DNA of 64,000 nt from Lachnospiraceae bacterium. Its GTDB lineage: Bacteria > Bacillota > Clostridia > Lachnospirales > Lachnospiraceae. Both the position numbers and the translations under genes were made by a program. Position 1 is the stretch's first letter; each line of letters starts with the position of its first letter. The stretch lies in the NCBI GenBank assembly GCA_022799755.1, contig JAAWOU010000002.1, forward strand, positions 43,454 to 107,453, given 5' to 3'. The notes below the pieces were generated by a model. That model was not told where the DNA came from. It saw only the letters and a program-made list of their open reading frames with translations, and did not search any database. Below are positions 24,741-34,005 of this stretch, piece by piece.

Positions 24741-26243
24741 ATGAATAAAAAATATCTCTTGTTTGACCTGGACGGAACCCTTACAGACCCTAAGATCGGT
24801 ATCTGCACCTGCGTTCAGTACGCGCTCTCTTCCTTTGGAATCGAAGAGCCTGACTTAGACAAGCTGGAACCCTTTATCGGGCCCCCCTTAAAGGACAGCT
24901 TCATGAAGTATTACAACTTTGACGATGCCCGGGCGGAGGAAGCCATTGAAAAGTACAGGGAGCGGTTCCGGGACATCGGCATTTTCGAGAACAAGCTTTA
25001 TGACGGCATCCCCCAGATGCTGAACGCCCTGAATTCCCAGGGAATGTACATGGCGGTGGCCTCCAGCAAGCCCACGGAATTCGTCCGGCGGATTCTGGAC
25101 CATTTCGGGATCGGGAAATATTTCAAGGTTGTAGTCGGAAGCGAGATGGACGGTACCAGGGTGAAAAAGGAAGAGGTCATCCAGGAGGCCCTGAAGCAAT
25201 TGTTCGGCAACTGGCCCGTGGAGAAGACGAAAGTTTACATGATCGGGGACCGCTGCTATGATGTGGAGGGCGCCCGAAAGGCGGGCGTGGAATGCGTGGG
25301 CGTTACATACGGCTACGGCGGCATGGAAGAGCTGCGGGAGGCGAAATGCGACTACATCGTCCGTTCCGTGGAGGAACTGCAGAAATTCCTGCTGCGGGGG
25401 ACGCAGAAGCCGGAGCGGACCACCATGTCCCAGCGGATCTGGCAGATGGTGCTTCCTTTTCTGATCTTCATTCTGGCCAGGAATATTGCCATGAACGTAG
25501 GCGCCATTCTGTTAGCCAACATAGGGAACACTCTGCCCAACAGTGACTTCCTCTTCGTGCGAAACGCCCAGGGAGAGCTGGTAAGTCTCACCGGAAACGG
25601 TGCTGTGCTGCTCACTGCCTTTTCCTTTTTGGTAGGAGGGTTCTCTGTCTGGAATATAGCGAAAAAGACCCTGGCCAAAACGGCGGAGGACATGAAGCTT
25701 CTGCACATTAAGGCGGAACCGCCCCGAAACTACGCTCTCCTGGCAGGCGCTACGGCAGGGCTTGCCCTGGGGCTGAACGTGCTGCTTTTGCTGGTCAGCG
25801 TCGTAGAGAATTCGGACAGCTATCAGCAGGTGGCCCAGGACCAGTATGCGGCGTGGTTCCCCTTAGGGCTGATCTGCTTCGGTCTCATTGCGCCCATTGC
25901 AGAGGAGCTGGTGTTTAGAGGCGTGGTCTTCGGCTGTGTCAGGCGCTATATGAAACTGTCCGCCGCCATGCTGGTCTCCGCAGTGCTGTTTGCCCTCTAC
26001 CACGGGAATTCCGTGCAGGGGCTCTATGGGGCTGTGATGGGCTTCCTGATGGCCTATGCATATGAATATTTCGGAGATTTCCGGATGGCTGTGGCAGTGC
26101 ATATCCTGGCCAATGTGCTGAGCTATGTGCTCAGCTTCATACCTGCGGTCTCCGGGCTGGTGAACTGGCCCGTATGCCTGGTGAGCCTTGCCATCGGGGG
26201 AGCATGCGCGTGGATGCTGCACAAGCAGAAGAAGATTTTCTGA
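24741..26243 (+). CDS. HAD-like phosphatase fused to a CPBP intramembrane protease
   Basis: A 500-residue two-domain protein. Residues 1-218 are a phosphoglycolate-phosphatase-like HAD domain with FDLDGTLTD (Asp9, Asp11), VASSKP (Ser109) and MIGDRCYDVEGARKAG. Residues 235-495 are a polytopic membrane domain with the CPBP (CAAX protease and bacteriocin-processing) motifs: Glu388-Glu389 with Arg393 in AEELVFRG, His421 in ALYHGN, and His454 with Asn458 in VHILANV. Both halves keep their active-site residues. It starts one base after the greA stop. Joint function unknown. Confidence 0.87.
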   Translation: MNKKYLLFDLDGTLTDPKIGICTCVQYALSSFGIEEPDLDKLEPFIGPPLKDSFMKYYNFDDARAEEAIEKYRERFRDIGIFENKLYDGIPQMLNALNSQGMYMAVASSKPTEFVRRILDHFGIGKYFKVVVGSEMDGTRVKKEEVIQEALKQLFGNWPVEKTKVYMIGDRCYDVEGARKAGVECVGVTYGYGGMEELREAKCDYIVRSVEELQKFLLRGTQKPERTTMSQRIWQMVLPFLIFILARNIAMNVGAILLANIGNTLPNSDFLFVRNAQGELVSLTGNGAVLLTAFSFLVGGFSVWNIAKKTLAKTAEDMKLLHIKAEPPRNYALLAGATAGLALGLNVLLLLVSVVENSDSYQQVAQDQYAAWFPLGLICFGLIAPIAEELVFRGVVFGCVRRYMKLSAAMLVSAVLFALYHGNSVQGLYGAVMGFLMAYAYEYFGDFRMAVAVHILANVLSYVLSFIPAVSGLVNWPVCLVSLAIGGACAWMLHKQKKIF

Positions 26244-26310
26244 ATAATGCGAGACAGATAGAAAACAGAATGCAAAAATGTCGGAAAATTTCGGGGAAAA
26301 TATAGAATAG

Positions 26311-26331
26311 ACAAATTATCTGACAATTTGT
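26311..26331. promoter_or_regulatory. Palindrome upstream of the gltB promoter
   Basis: ACAAATT and AATTTGT are separated by 7 bp, 14 bp upstream of the -35 box. This is a plausible activator site in an AT-rich stretch; the protein is unknown. Confidence 0.4.
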
Positions 26332-26344
26332 GAAAAAGTCTATA

Positions 26345-26373
26345 TTTACAATTTGCGGAAAATATTGTATAGT
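26345..26373 (+). promoter_or_regulatory. Promoter of gltBD
   Basis: TTTACA at 26345-26350, a 17-bp spacer and TATAGT at 26368-26373. The transcript would start near 26380, only a few bases before a terminator-like hairpin. Confidence 0.7.
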
Positions 26374-26382
26374 AAGAAAAAC

Positions 26383-26430
26383 AAAGACGCAATGGAGCGC
26401 GGAAACGGCTTCCTTGCGTCTTTTTCTTGT
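26383..26430 (+). terminator. Promoter-proximal terminator, probable gltB attenuator
   Basis: AAAGACGCAA pairs perfectly with TTGCGTCTTT, with further partial pairing inside, followed by TTTTTCTTG. Since a good promoter ends 10 bp upstream, this hairpin lies within the gltB leader rather than merely ending the upstream gene. It could act as attenuator, or end upstream transcription as well. Confidence 0.7.
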
Positions 26431-26471
26431 TATTATGTTTTGAAAGAAACCATAGGGAAAGGAGCACCACT

Positions 26472-29400
26472 ATGTTTGATGTGAAGAGAGAAGTTCCACA
26501 GGCGCCCCTCTACAGAGAGACATTCGAGCACGACAACTGCGGCATCGGAGCCTGCGTCAACATCAAAGGGGAAAAAAGCCGAGCTATTGTGGAAAACGCG
26601 CTGAAGATCGTGGAGAATTTAGAGCACAGGGCAGGAAAGGACGCGGAGGGCAAGACCGGGGACGGCGTGGGCGTCCTCACCCAGATTCCCCATCCATTTT
26701 TCTCCAGAGTGATGAAAGTTTTGGGGGTGGACCTGGGAGGAGAGAGAGAGTACGGCATTGCCATGATCTTCTTCCCCCAGGAGGAACTGCGCCGGAACCA
26801 GGCCAAGAAAATGTTCGAGATCATCGTTCAAAAAGAGGGGCTGGAGTTTTTGGGCTGGCGGGAAGTGCCCACCTTTCCGGACGTCCTGGGACAAAAGGCA
26901 GTGGAGTGCATGCCCCGGGTTATGCAGGGCTTTGTGAAGAAGCCCGGAAACCTGGAAAAAGGGCTGGAGTTCGACCGAAAGCTTTACATCGCCAGGAGAC
27001 TGTTCGAGCAGTCTTCTGAAGATACCTATGTAGTATCCTTTTCCAGCCGGACCATTGTGTACAAGGGCATGTTTCTGGTAGGGCAGCTGCGGACCTTTTA
27101 CGCAGATCTCCAGAGCCCGGACTTTGTGTCTGCCATCGCCATGGTGCACTCCCGCTTCTCCACCAATACCAATCCCAGCTGGGAGCGTGCCCATCCCAAC
27201 CGCCTTATGGTGCACAACGGCGAGATCAACACCATTCGGGGCAATGCGGACAAGATGCTGGCCAGGGAGGAGAACATGGCCTCGGAGCATTTGAAAGGCC
27301 AGATGCACAAGGTATTGCCTGCCATCAACAAGACCGGTTCCGATTCCGCCATGTTGGACAATACATTGGAATTTTTGGTGATGAGCGGTATGGACCTGCC
27401 TCTGGCGGTGATGATCGCCATTCCGGAGCCCTGGGCCAACGACAGGGCCATGTCCCAGAACAAACGGGATTTCTACCAGTATTACGCCACCATGATGGAG
27501 CCCTGGGACGGTCCGGCTTCCATTCTGTTCTCCGACGGGGATATCATGGGGGCGGTGCTGGACCGCAACGGCCTGCGGCCCTCCCGGTACCTGATTACGG
27601 AGGATGATACATTGATTTTGTCCTCCGAGGTGGGGGTGCTGGACATAGACCCGGCGAAAATCTGCCGCAAGGAGAGGCTGCGTCCGGGCAAGATGCTGCT
27701 GGTGGATACGGTGCAGGGCAGGGTCATTGCCGACGAGGAGCTGAAAGAGAAGTACGCCTCCAGGCAGCCTTACGGCGAGTGGCTTGACAACAATCTCGTC
27801 TTCCTGAAAGACCTGACCATACCGAACCAGCGGGTGCCGGAATATGCCGGAGAGGAGCGCCAGCGGATGCAGAAAGCTTTCGGCTACACCTATGATGAGC
27901 TAAAGACCAGCATCCTGCCCATGGCAAAGAACGGGGCGGAGGCCATTGCGGCTATGGGTGTGGACACGCCGCTGCCGTGCTTAAGCAAGACCATCCATCC
28001 CCTGTTCCACTATTTTAAACAATTGTTCGCCCAGGTGACCAATCCCCCCATCGACGCCATCAGGGAAGAGATCGTCACCTCCACTACCGTATACATAGGC
28101 ACCGAGGGCAATATCCTAAAGGAGACACCAAAGAACTGCAATGTGCTTAGGGTGAACAATCCCATCCTGACCAACACGGATTTGCTCAAGATCAAGAATA
28201 TGAAAGCCGAGGGCTTTAAAGTAGAGGTGGTGCCCATCACCTATTATAAAAACACCAGTTTGGAGCGCGCCATTGACAGGCTCTTCGTGGAGGTGGACAG
28301 AGCCTACCGGGACGGGGTGAACATCCTGATCCTCTCGGACAGAGGCGTGGACGAGAACCATGTGCCCATGCCCTCCCTCTTAGCGGTGTCCGCCCTGAAT
28401 CAATACCTGGTAAGGACGAAAAAGCGCACGAGAGTGGCGCTGATCCTGGAATCCGGGGAGCCCAGGGAGGTGCACCATTTTGCCACCCTCTTAGGGTACG
28501 GCGCCTGCGCCATCAACCCCTACCTGGCCCAGGAGTCCATCCGGGAATTGATAGAGAACCATATGCTGGACAAGGACTACTACGCTGCTGTGGATGACTA
28601 CAATAACGCGGTGCTCCACGGCATTGTAAAAATCGCCTCCAAGATGGGCATCAGCACCATACAGTCCTATCAGGGCTCCCAGATTTTCGAGGCCATCGGC
28701 ATTGCGCCGGAGGTCATAAACCGGTATTTCAGCAATACGGTCTGCCGGGTGGGAGGCCTGACCCTAAAGGACATCGAGGCCCAGGTAGACGAACTCCACT
28801 CAAAAGCCTTTGACCCCCTGGGCCTTGGAAGCGACCTGACCCTGGACAGCCCGGGCCATCACAAGATGCGAAGCGGCGGGGACGAACATCTCTACAACCC
28901 GGCCACCATCCACATGCTCCAGGAGTCCGCCAGACGGGGGGACTATGAGATGTTTCGAAAGTACACCGCCATGGTAAACGCGGAAGAAGCGCATTCCGGC
29001 GAGACCTCCGTGAAAAACCTCAGAGGCCTTTTGGACTTCCGGTATCCGGAGAAAGCCCTGCCATTGGAGGAGGTAGAGCCGGTGGAGACTATCGTCACCC
29101 GGTTTAAGACAGGAGCCATGTCCTACGGCTCCATCTCCAAGGAGGCCCACGAGACCCTGGCCATTGCCATGAACCGCCTCCACGGCAAGAGCAATTCCGG
29201 CGAGGGCGGGGAGAACGCGGAGCGGCTGACCATAGGACCGGACGGCCTGGACAGGTGCTCCGCCATCAAGCAGGTGGCCAGCGGACGCTTCGGCGTCACC
29301 AGCCGCTACCTGGTCAGCGCAAAGGAGATCCAGATCAAGATGGCCCAGGGCGCGAAGCCCGGCGAGGGCGGCCATCTGCCCGGGGGAAAGGTATATCCCT

Positions 29401-31037
29401 GGATCGCCAAAACCAGGCATTCCACCCCGGGGGTGTCCCTGATCTCCCCGCCGCCCCACCATGACATTTATTCCATCGAGGATCTGGCTCAGTTGATCTA
29501 CGATTTGAAAAACGCCAATAAAGATGCACGGATTTCCGTAAAATTAGTGTCGGAGGCCGGCGTGGGAACCGTTGCGGCGGGTGTGGCAAAGGCAGGAGCC
29601 CAGGTGATCCTGGTCAGCGGCTATGACGGCGGCACCGGGGCTGCCCCCAGAAGCTCCATCCACAACGCAGGCCTCCCCTGGGAGCTGGGGCTGGCGGAGA
29701 CCCATCAGACCTTGATTCAAAACGGACTGCGGGGCAAGGTGCGCATCGAGACCGACGGCAAGCTCATGAGCGGCCGGGACGTGGCCATTGCGGCCATTTT
29801 GGGAGCCGAGGAGTTCGGATTCGCCACCGCGCCTCTGGTGACCATGGGCTGCGTCATGATGCGGGTGTGCAATCTGGACACCTGCCCGGTGGGCGTGGCC
29901 ACCCAGAATCCGGAACTGCGGAAGAATTTCAAGGGAAAGCCGGAGTATGTGGAGAATTTCATGCGGTTCATTGCCCGGGAGCTGCGGGAATACATGGCTG
30001 CTTTTGGCGTGCGCAGCGTGGATGAGCTGGTGGGACGCACGGACCTTTTGAAAGTCCGGGAGGGCTTAAACAGGAGGCAGTCCCAGATCGACCTGACCCA
30101 GATTTTGTCAAATCCCTATGAGGGCACAAAGCAGAGGGTGACCTTTGACCCCGGGCAGGTATACGACTTTGAGTTAGAGAAGACCATGGACGAGAGGGTG
30201 CTTCTAAAGCAGCTTAAGAAAGCCATTGACACAGGCCGGAAAAGGAGCCTGGAGGTGGACGTGTCCAACACGGACCGGACTTTCGGCACGATTCTGGGAA
30301 GCGAGATCACAAAGCGCCTGGGGGACGATCTGGAGGAGGATTCCTACCGGGTGCTGTGCAGAGGCGCAGGCGGGCAGTCCTTTGGAGCCTTTATTCCGAA
30401 AGGGCTGACGCTGGAGCTGGTGGGAGACAGCAACGACTACTTCGGCAAGGGCCTCTCCGGCGGGAAGCTCATCGTGTATCCGCCCAAGGCCAGCAAATTC
30501 AAAGCCTGCGAGAACATTATCATCGGGAACGTGGCTCTCTATGGGGCTACCAGCGGCAAGGCCTTTATAAACGGCGTGGCGGGAGAGCGGTTCTGCGTGC
30601 GCAATTCCGGCGCCACGGCGGTGGTGGAGGGCGTGGGTGACCATGGCTGTGAATACATGACCGGAGGGCGTGTGGTGGTGCTGGGAGGCACCGGCAAGAA
30701 CTTTGCCGCAGGCATGAGCGGCGGCATCGCATATGTGCTGGATGAGGGGAACGATTTGTATAAACGGCTGAACAAGGAGATGGTGTCCTCCGGGGAACTG
30801 ACCGGCAAGTATGACGTGCTGGAGCTGAAAGGCATGATACAGGAGCATGTGGCGGCTACCAACTCGGCCAGGGGCAAGGAGATACTGGAGCATTTTGAGG
30901 CGTATCTGCCGAAGTTTAAGAAGATCATTCCCCATGATTATGAGCGGGTGATGAAGACCATTGTGCAGATGGAGGAAAAGGGGCTGAGCGCGGAGCAGGC
31001 GCAGATCGAGGCTTTTTATGCGAATACCAAAAGGTGA
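26472..31037 (+). CDS. gltB: Glutamate synthase, large subunit
   Basis: Transfers the amide of glutamine to 2-oxoglutarate to make glutamate. The 1521-residue protein follows AAAGGAG and has a short propeptide before Cys23 (HDNCGIGACV), the Ntn-type glutaminase nucleophile. The FMN/synthase domain shows TGAMSYGSISKEAH, KPGEGGHLPGGKVYPWIAKT, VSGYDGGTGAAP and MRVCNLDTCPVGVATQ, the last two cysteines belonging to the 3Fe-4S cluster. The beta-helical GXGXG domain with GGAGGQSFGAF and GATSGKAFINGVAGERF ends the protein. Together with gltD it forms the NADPH-dependent enzyme. Confidence 0.97.
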   Translation: MFDVKREVPQAPLYRETFEHDNCGIGACVNIKGEKSRAIVENALKIVENLEHRAGKDAEGKTGDGVGVLTQIPHPFFSRVMKVLGVDLGGEREYGIAMIFFPQEELRRNQAKKMFEIIVQKEGLEFLGWREVPTFPDVLGQKAVECMPRVMQGFVKKPGNLEKGLEFDRKLYIARRLFEQSSEDTYVVSFSSRTIVYKGMFLVGQLRTFYADLQSPDFVSAIAMVHSRFSTNTNPSWERAHPNRLMVHNGEINTIRGNADKMLAREENMASEHLKGQMHKVLPAINKTGSDSAMLDNTLEFLVMSGMDLPLAVMIAIPEPWANDRAMSQNKRDFYQYYATMMEPWDGPASILFSDGDIMGAVLDRNGLRPSRYLITEDDTLILSSEVGVLDIDPAKICRKERLRPGKMLLVDTVQGRVIADEELKEKYASRQPYGEWLDNNLVFLKDLTIPNQRVPEYAGEERQRMQKAFGYTYDELKTSILPMAKNGAEAIAAMGVDTPLPCLSKTIHPLFHYFKQLFAQVTNPPIDAIREEIVTSTTVYIGTEGNILKETPKNCNVLRVNNPILTNTDLLKIKNMKAEGFKVEVVPITYYKNTSLERAIDRLFVEVDRAYRDGVNILILSDRGVDENHVPMPSLLAVSALNQYLVRTKKRTRVALILESGEPREVHHFATLLGYGACAINPYLAQESIRELIENHMLDKDYYAAVDDYNNAVLHGIVKIASKMGISTIQSYQGSQIFEAIGIAPEVINRYFSNTVCRVGGLTLKDIEAQVDELHSKAFDPLGLGSDLTLDSPGHHKMRSGGDEHLYNPATIHMLQESARRGDYEMFRKYTAMVNAEEAHSGETSVKNLRGLLDFRYPEKALPLEEVEPVETIVTRFKTGAMSYGSISKEAHETLAIAMNRLHGKSNSGEGGENAERLTIGPDGLDRCSAIKQVASGRFGVTSRYLVSAKEIQIKMAQGAKPGEGGHLPGGKVYPWIAKTRHSTPGVSLISPPPHHDIYSIEDLAQLIYDLKNANKDARISVKLVSEAGVGTVAAGVAKAGAQVILVSGYDGGTGAAPRSSIHNAGLPWELGLAETHQTLIQNGLRGKVRIETDGKLMSGRDVAIAAILGAEEFGFATAPLVTMGCVMMRVCNLDTCPVGVATQNPELRKNFKGKPEYVENFMRFIARELREYMAAFGVRSVDELVGRTDLLKVREGLNRRQSQIDLTQILSNPYEGTKQRVTFDPGQVYDFELEKTMDERVLLKQLKKAIDTGRKRSLEVDVSNTDRTFGTILGSEITKRLGDDLEEDSYRVLCRGAGGQSFGAFIPKGLTLELVGDSNDYFGKGLSGGKLIVYPPKASKFKACENIIIGNVALYGATSGKAFINGVAGERFCVRNSGATAVVEGVGDHGCEYMTGGRVVVLGGTGKNFAAGMSGGIAYVLDEGNDLYKRLNKEMVSSGELTGKYDVLELKGMIQEHVAATNSARGKEILEHFEAYLPKFKKIIPHDYERVMKTIVQMEEKGLSAEQAQIEAFYANTKR

Positions 31038-31095
31038 AGGAACCACACCCTTTAGTGCTGTCGCGCAGCGACTTAAAATAGGAGGAACAAAAAGA

Positions 31096-32589
31096 ATGGG
31101 AAAGCCGACAGGGTTTATGGAATATAGCAGAGAAGTGAGTAAGGCCCGGGAGCCGTTGGAGCGGATAAAGCATTTCAATGAGTTCCGCGAGCATCTGCCA
31201 CAGGAGCGGCAGCAGCTCCAGGGGGCCAGGTGCATGGAGTGCGGGGTGCCGTTTTGCCAGGCGGGGATGATGATCTGCGGCATGGCCAGCGGGTGTCCGC
31301 TGCACAATCTGGTGCCGGAGTGGAACGATTTGGTGTATATGGGGAATTGGGAGCAGGCTTATAGGAGGCTTCAGAAAACCAATCCTTTTCCGGAGTTTAC
31401 CTCCAGGGTGTGCCCGGCGCTTTGCGAGGCGGCCTGTACCTGCGGGCTGATCGGGGAGCCGGTGGCCACCAGGGAGAACGAGTATGCCATTATTGAGCAT
31501 GCATATGAGCAGGGGTATGCGGCTCCCAGACCGGTTAAGGTGCGCACGGGGAAGAAAGTGGCCGTGGTGGGCAGCGGGCCCTCCGGCCTTGCGGCGGCAG
31601 ACCAGTTGAATAAGAGGGGACATTCCGTCACGGTGTATGAGCGGTCTGACCGCATCGGCGGGCTGTTGATGTACGGAATTCCGAATATGAAGCTGGAGAA
31701 GCGGATTGTGGACAGGAAGCGCAGGGTGATGGAGGAAGAGGGGGTTGCCTTTGTCACCGGCGTGGACGTGGGGAGGGATGTTAAGGCGGAACAGCTTTTG
31801 CGGGAGTTTGACAGGGTGATTCTAGCCTGCGGGGCGTCAAATCCCAGAGATATCCAGGCTCCCGGGAGGGATGCAAAGGGGATATATTTTGCGGTGGATT
31901 TTCTGAAAGCGAATACCAAAAGCCTGCTGGATTCGGAGTTTGCGGATAAGGCATATGTGGATACGAATGACAAGGATATAGTTATTATCGGAGGCGGCGA
32001 CACGGGCAATGACTGTGTGGGCACTGCCATCCGCCATGGGGCGAAGAGCGTCACCCAGATCGAGATGATGCCGAAAGCGCCGGATACCAGGGCCCAGGAC
32101 AATCCCTGGCCGGAATGGCCGAAAGTGTGCAAGACGGATTATGGCCAGCAGGAAGCCATTGCGGTGTACGGGCATGACCCCAGGATCTATGAGTCCACCG
32201 TGAAAGAATTCGTGAAAGACAAGGAGGGAAAGCTGGCGGCGGTGAAGACCGTGAAGCTTTCCTGGGAAAAGGATGAGGCTACAGGCCGGATGAACATGAA
32301 AGAGGTGCCGGGCAGCGAGGAGACGCTTCCTGCGGATATTGTGCTGATCGCGGCGGGCTTTCTGGGGGCCCAGAGCTATGTGGCGAAAGCTTTTGGAGTG
32401 GAGCTGAACCAGCGGACTAATGTAAAGACGGAAGCCGGGCAGTACCAGACCGACAGGGAGAAGGTGTTCGTTGCCGGGGACATGCACAGAGGGCAGTCTC
32501 TGGTGGTCTGGGCCATCAGGGAGGGGAGGGAAGCCGCGAAAGCCGTGGACGAGAGCCTGATGGGGTATTCGGGGCTGACGGTGCAGTGA
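31096..32589 (+). CDS. gltD: Glutamate synthase, small subunit
   Basis: A 497-residue NADPH-oxidising subunit that passes electrons to GltB. The N-terminal cysteines CMECGVPFC, SGCPLHN and VCPALCEAACTCG bind iron-sulphur clusters. GSGPSGLAAADQL binds FAD and GGGDTGNDC binds NADPH. The start follows AGGAGG. The gltB-gltD junction contains a small stem-loop (GTCGC-GCA-GCGAC at about 31059-31071). Confidence 0.96.
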   Translation: MGKPTGFMEYSREVSKAREPLERIKHFNEFREHLPQERQQLQGARCMECGVPFCQAGMMICGMASGCPLHNLVPEWNDLVYMGNWEQAYRRLQKTNPFPEFTSRVCPALCEAACTCGLIGEPVATRENEYAIIEHAYEQGYAAPRPVKVRTGKKVAVVGSGPSGLAAADQLNKRGHSVTVYERSDRIGGLLMYGIPNMKLEKRIVDRKRRVMEEEGVAFVTGVDVGRDVKAEQLLREFDRVILACGASNPRDIQAPGRDAKGIYFAVDFLKANTKSLLDSEFADKAYVDTNDKDIVIIGGGDTGNDCVGTAIRHGAKSVTQIEMMPKAPDTRAQDNPWPEWPKVCKTDYGQQEAIAVYGHDPRIYESTVKEFVKDKEGKLAAVKTVKLSWEKDEATGRMNMKEVPGSEETLPADIVLIAAGFLGAQSYVAKAFGVELNQRTNVKTEAGQYQTDREKVFVAGDMHRGQSLVVWAIREGREAAKAVDESLMGYSGLTVQ

Positions 32590-32606
32590 GAATTTGGGGC
32601 CGTGAT

Positions 32607-32647
32607 ATGACAGGGGAGCCGTCTTGTTTCGTTCCCCTGTCATTTTG
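32607..32647 (+). terminator. Terminator of gltBD
   Basis: ATGACAGGGGA pairs perfectly over 11 bp with TCCCCTGTCAT and is followed by TTTT. It lies 17 bp after the gltD stop. Confidence 0.8.
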
Positions 32648-32686
32648 CACGATGAGATTTCAGGCTGAGACCTACCTGGCCAGGCA

Positions 32687-33619
32687 TCAGTCACGATAGA
32701 ATTCCATGAGAATATTTTGGGGATAATCCCCGAATTTCTCCCCGAAAAGGTTGAAGCCCCCGCAGAATTCCGCGTTCTCCTTTACCTCCAGCTTCAGCCG
32801 GATGTTTTCCGCCTGGAGCAGGCCCAGGGAGGACAGGTTCTCGCTGGAGGACAGGGTCTTGTCGATATAGCAGCCGTGGGAGGTGATCTCCACGGTGCGC
32901 AGCAGCCCGTACTGGGTGGAGGAGGGATTCCACCAGCCGGGATTGAGCTTGCCGGGCCGGTCTCCGTAATCTCCTGTAGAGTGCAGGATGCCGATTTCCC
33001 GGCCGTTGATGCTTACGGTAATGTCCGAGGGCCAGTTGTTATTGTAGCCTAAGGCTTCGGAGCAGATCTCAAAGGAGAACCGGATGCGGTTCACGGGATT
33101 TGCCGTCAGGAAGCTGTTGGAAAACCGGTATTCCAGGAAACCCATGCTGAGCCATATGAGCTGGGCCTTGAAGCGGTCCGGGCTGGTAAATACGCTCAGG
33201 GTATCCTCATATCCGATGTCCCCCTGCACGCTGGAGGCCATGCCGCAGGAGGGAATCGCCCTGTAGTCAAAATAGCATCCCACAGGCATGGACTCCCGGT
33301 AGAGGCATTCCGGCTTGTTGTCCGGGGCGAAAGGGAAGATTTGGACAGAGAGCATATCTGTCTGCAGCCCGCAGAGCCGCTGGGAGCCCTTGGAGTCGGG
33401 GATGGTCTGGGTGAAGATCAGCCCCGCAGCCTCCAGGTTCTTGATGTACAGGGCGGCGCTGGAAAGGGGGATGCCGAATTCTTCTGCCACATCCGTGATG
33501 ATGGCAGGTTTTTTTGCCAGAAAATTCAATACGTCTATGCGGATAGGCGAGGAGAGCGCTTTGCATATGTTGATGATCTTCTCCTTGTCGTCCAGTGTCA
33601 GTGCCAGATTCTGCTTCAT
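32687..33619 (-). CDS. ArsR-type regulator with a large C-terminal domain
   Basis: A 310-residue protein. The first 90 residues are a winged helix of ArsR type (ICKALSSPIRIDVLNFLAKK, ITDVAEEFGIPLSSAALYIK). There is no metal-binding CxC motif as in ArsR/SmtB. The remaining 220 residues are rich in aromatic residues and beta-prone, for example NNNWPSDITVSINGREIGIL and NPGWWNPSSTQYG, and look like a carbohydrate-binding beta sandwich; this is inference. It is divergent from the glycan operon and probably controls it in response to a sugar. Confidence 0.75.
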   Translation of the reverse strand: MKQNLALTLDDKEKIINICKALSSPIRIDVLNFLAKKPAIITDVAEEFGIPLSSAALYIKNLEAAGLIFTQTIPDSKGSQRLCGLQTDMLSVQIFPFAPDNKPECLYRESMPVGCYFDYRAIPSCGMASSVQGDIGYEDTLSVFTSPDRFKAQLIWLSMGFLEYRFSNSFLTANPVNRIRFSFEICSEALGYNNNWPSDITVSINGREIGILHSTGDYGDRPGKLNPGWWNPSSTQYGLLRTVEITSHGCYIDKTLSSSENLSSLGLLQAENIRLKLEVKENAEFCGGFNLFGEKFGDYPQNILMEFYRD

Positions 33620-33649
33620 AGATAAATGCCTCTGTTTTTTTTCATATTT

Positions 33650-33669
33650 TATGTTTTTCTATAAACATA
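33650..33669. promoter_or_regulatory. Operator candidate in the regulator's own leader
   Basis: TATGTTT and AAACATA form a 7-6-7 inverted repeat about 5-25 bases after the expected start of the regulator transcript, suited to autorepression. A second repeat, TTTTGTA-TTTC-TACAAAA, lies at 33710-33727. Confidence 0.45.
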
Positions 33670-33674
33670 CTGTA

Positions 33675-33703
33675 ATTATATCTATTTTTCCAGTGTATTG
33701 CAA
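33675..33703 (-). promoter_or_regulatory. Promoter of the ArsR-type regulator
   Basis: Minus strand: TTGCAA (33703-33698), a 17-bp spacer and a perfect TATAAT (33680-33675). Confidence 0.65.
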
Positions 33704-33900
33704 TGGATTTTTTGTATTTCTACAAAATTTGTGTTTTAAAACTCTGTATTGGCCGGGATTCTCCTGGAAACAGGGCGGGGCTGCAAAGCCTATATTTATA
33801 AAAAATGCACATAAACCCCTTTTAAAACATAATATATATAGAAAAGAATCGCTATATTTTGTGAGAAATTGCCAAAATTTAAAATATACTCCGTTTTATA

Positions 33901-33929
33901 TTGACATTATGCCTTGATAGAGATAATAT
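33901..33929 (+). promoter_or_regulatory. Promoter of the glycan-utilisation operon
   Basis: TTGACA at 33901-33906, a 17-bp spacer and TAATAT at 33924-33929. The 386-bp gap around it is strongly AT-rich and holds no gene. Confidence 0.75.
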
Positions 33930-33931
33930 TA

Positions 33932-33948
33932 ATACATAAATTGTGTAT
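33932..33948. promoter_or_regulatory. Operator candidate at the operon start site
   Basis: A 17-bp near-palindrome, ATACATAAATTGTGTAT, matches its own reverse complement except at the centre and one symmetric pair. It lies directly after the -10 box, a position suited to repression by the divergent regulator. Confidence 0.45.
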
Positions 33949-34005
33949 ATAAAAATTAAATACATAAAATATAAAGATAAAAATCGCAGACAAAGGAGTG
34001 GCAAC

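Noticed and set aside
31059-31071. GTCGC-GCA-GCGAC hairpin between gltB and gltD as a regulatory element
   Set aside because: The 5-bp stem is too small to claim a role; similar short GC palindromes recur by composition.
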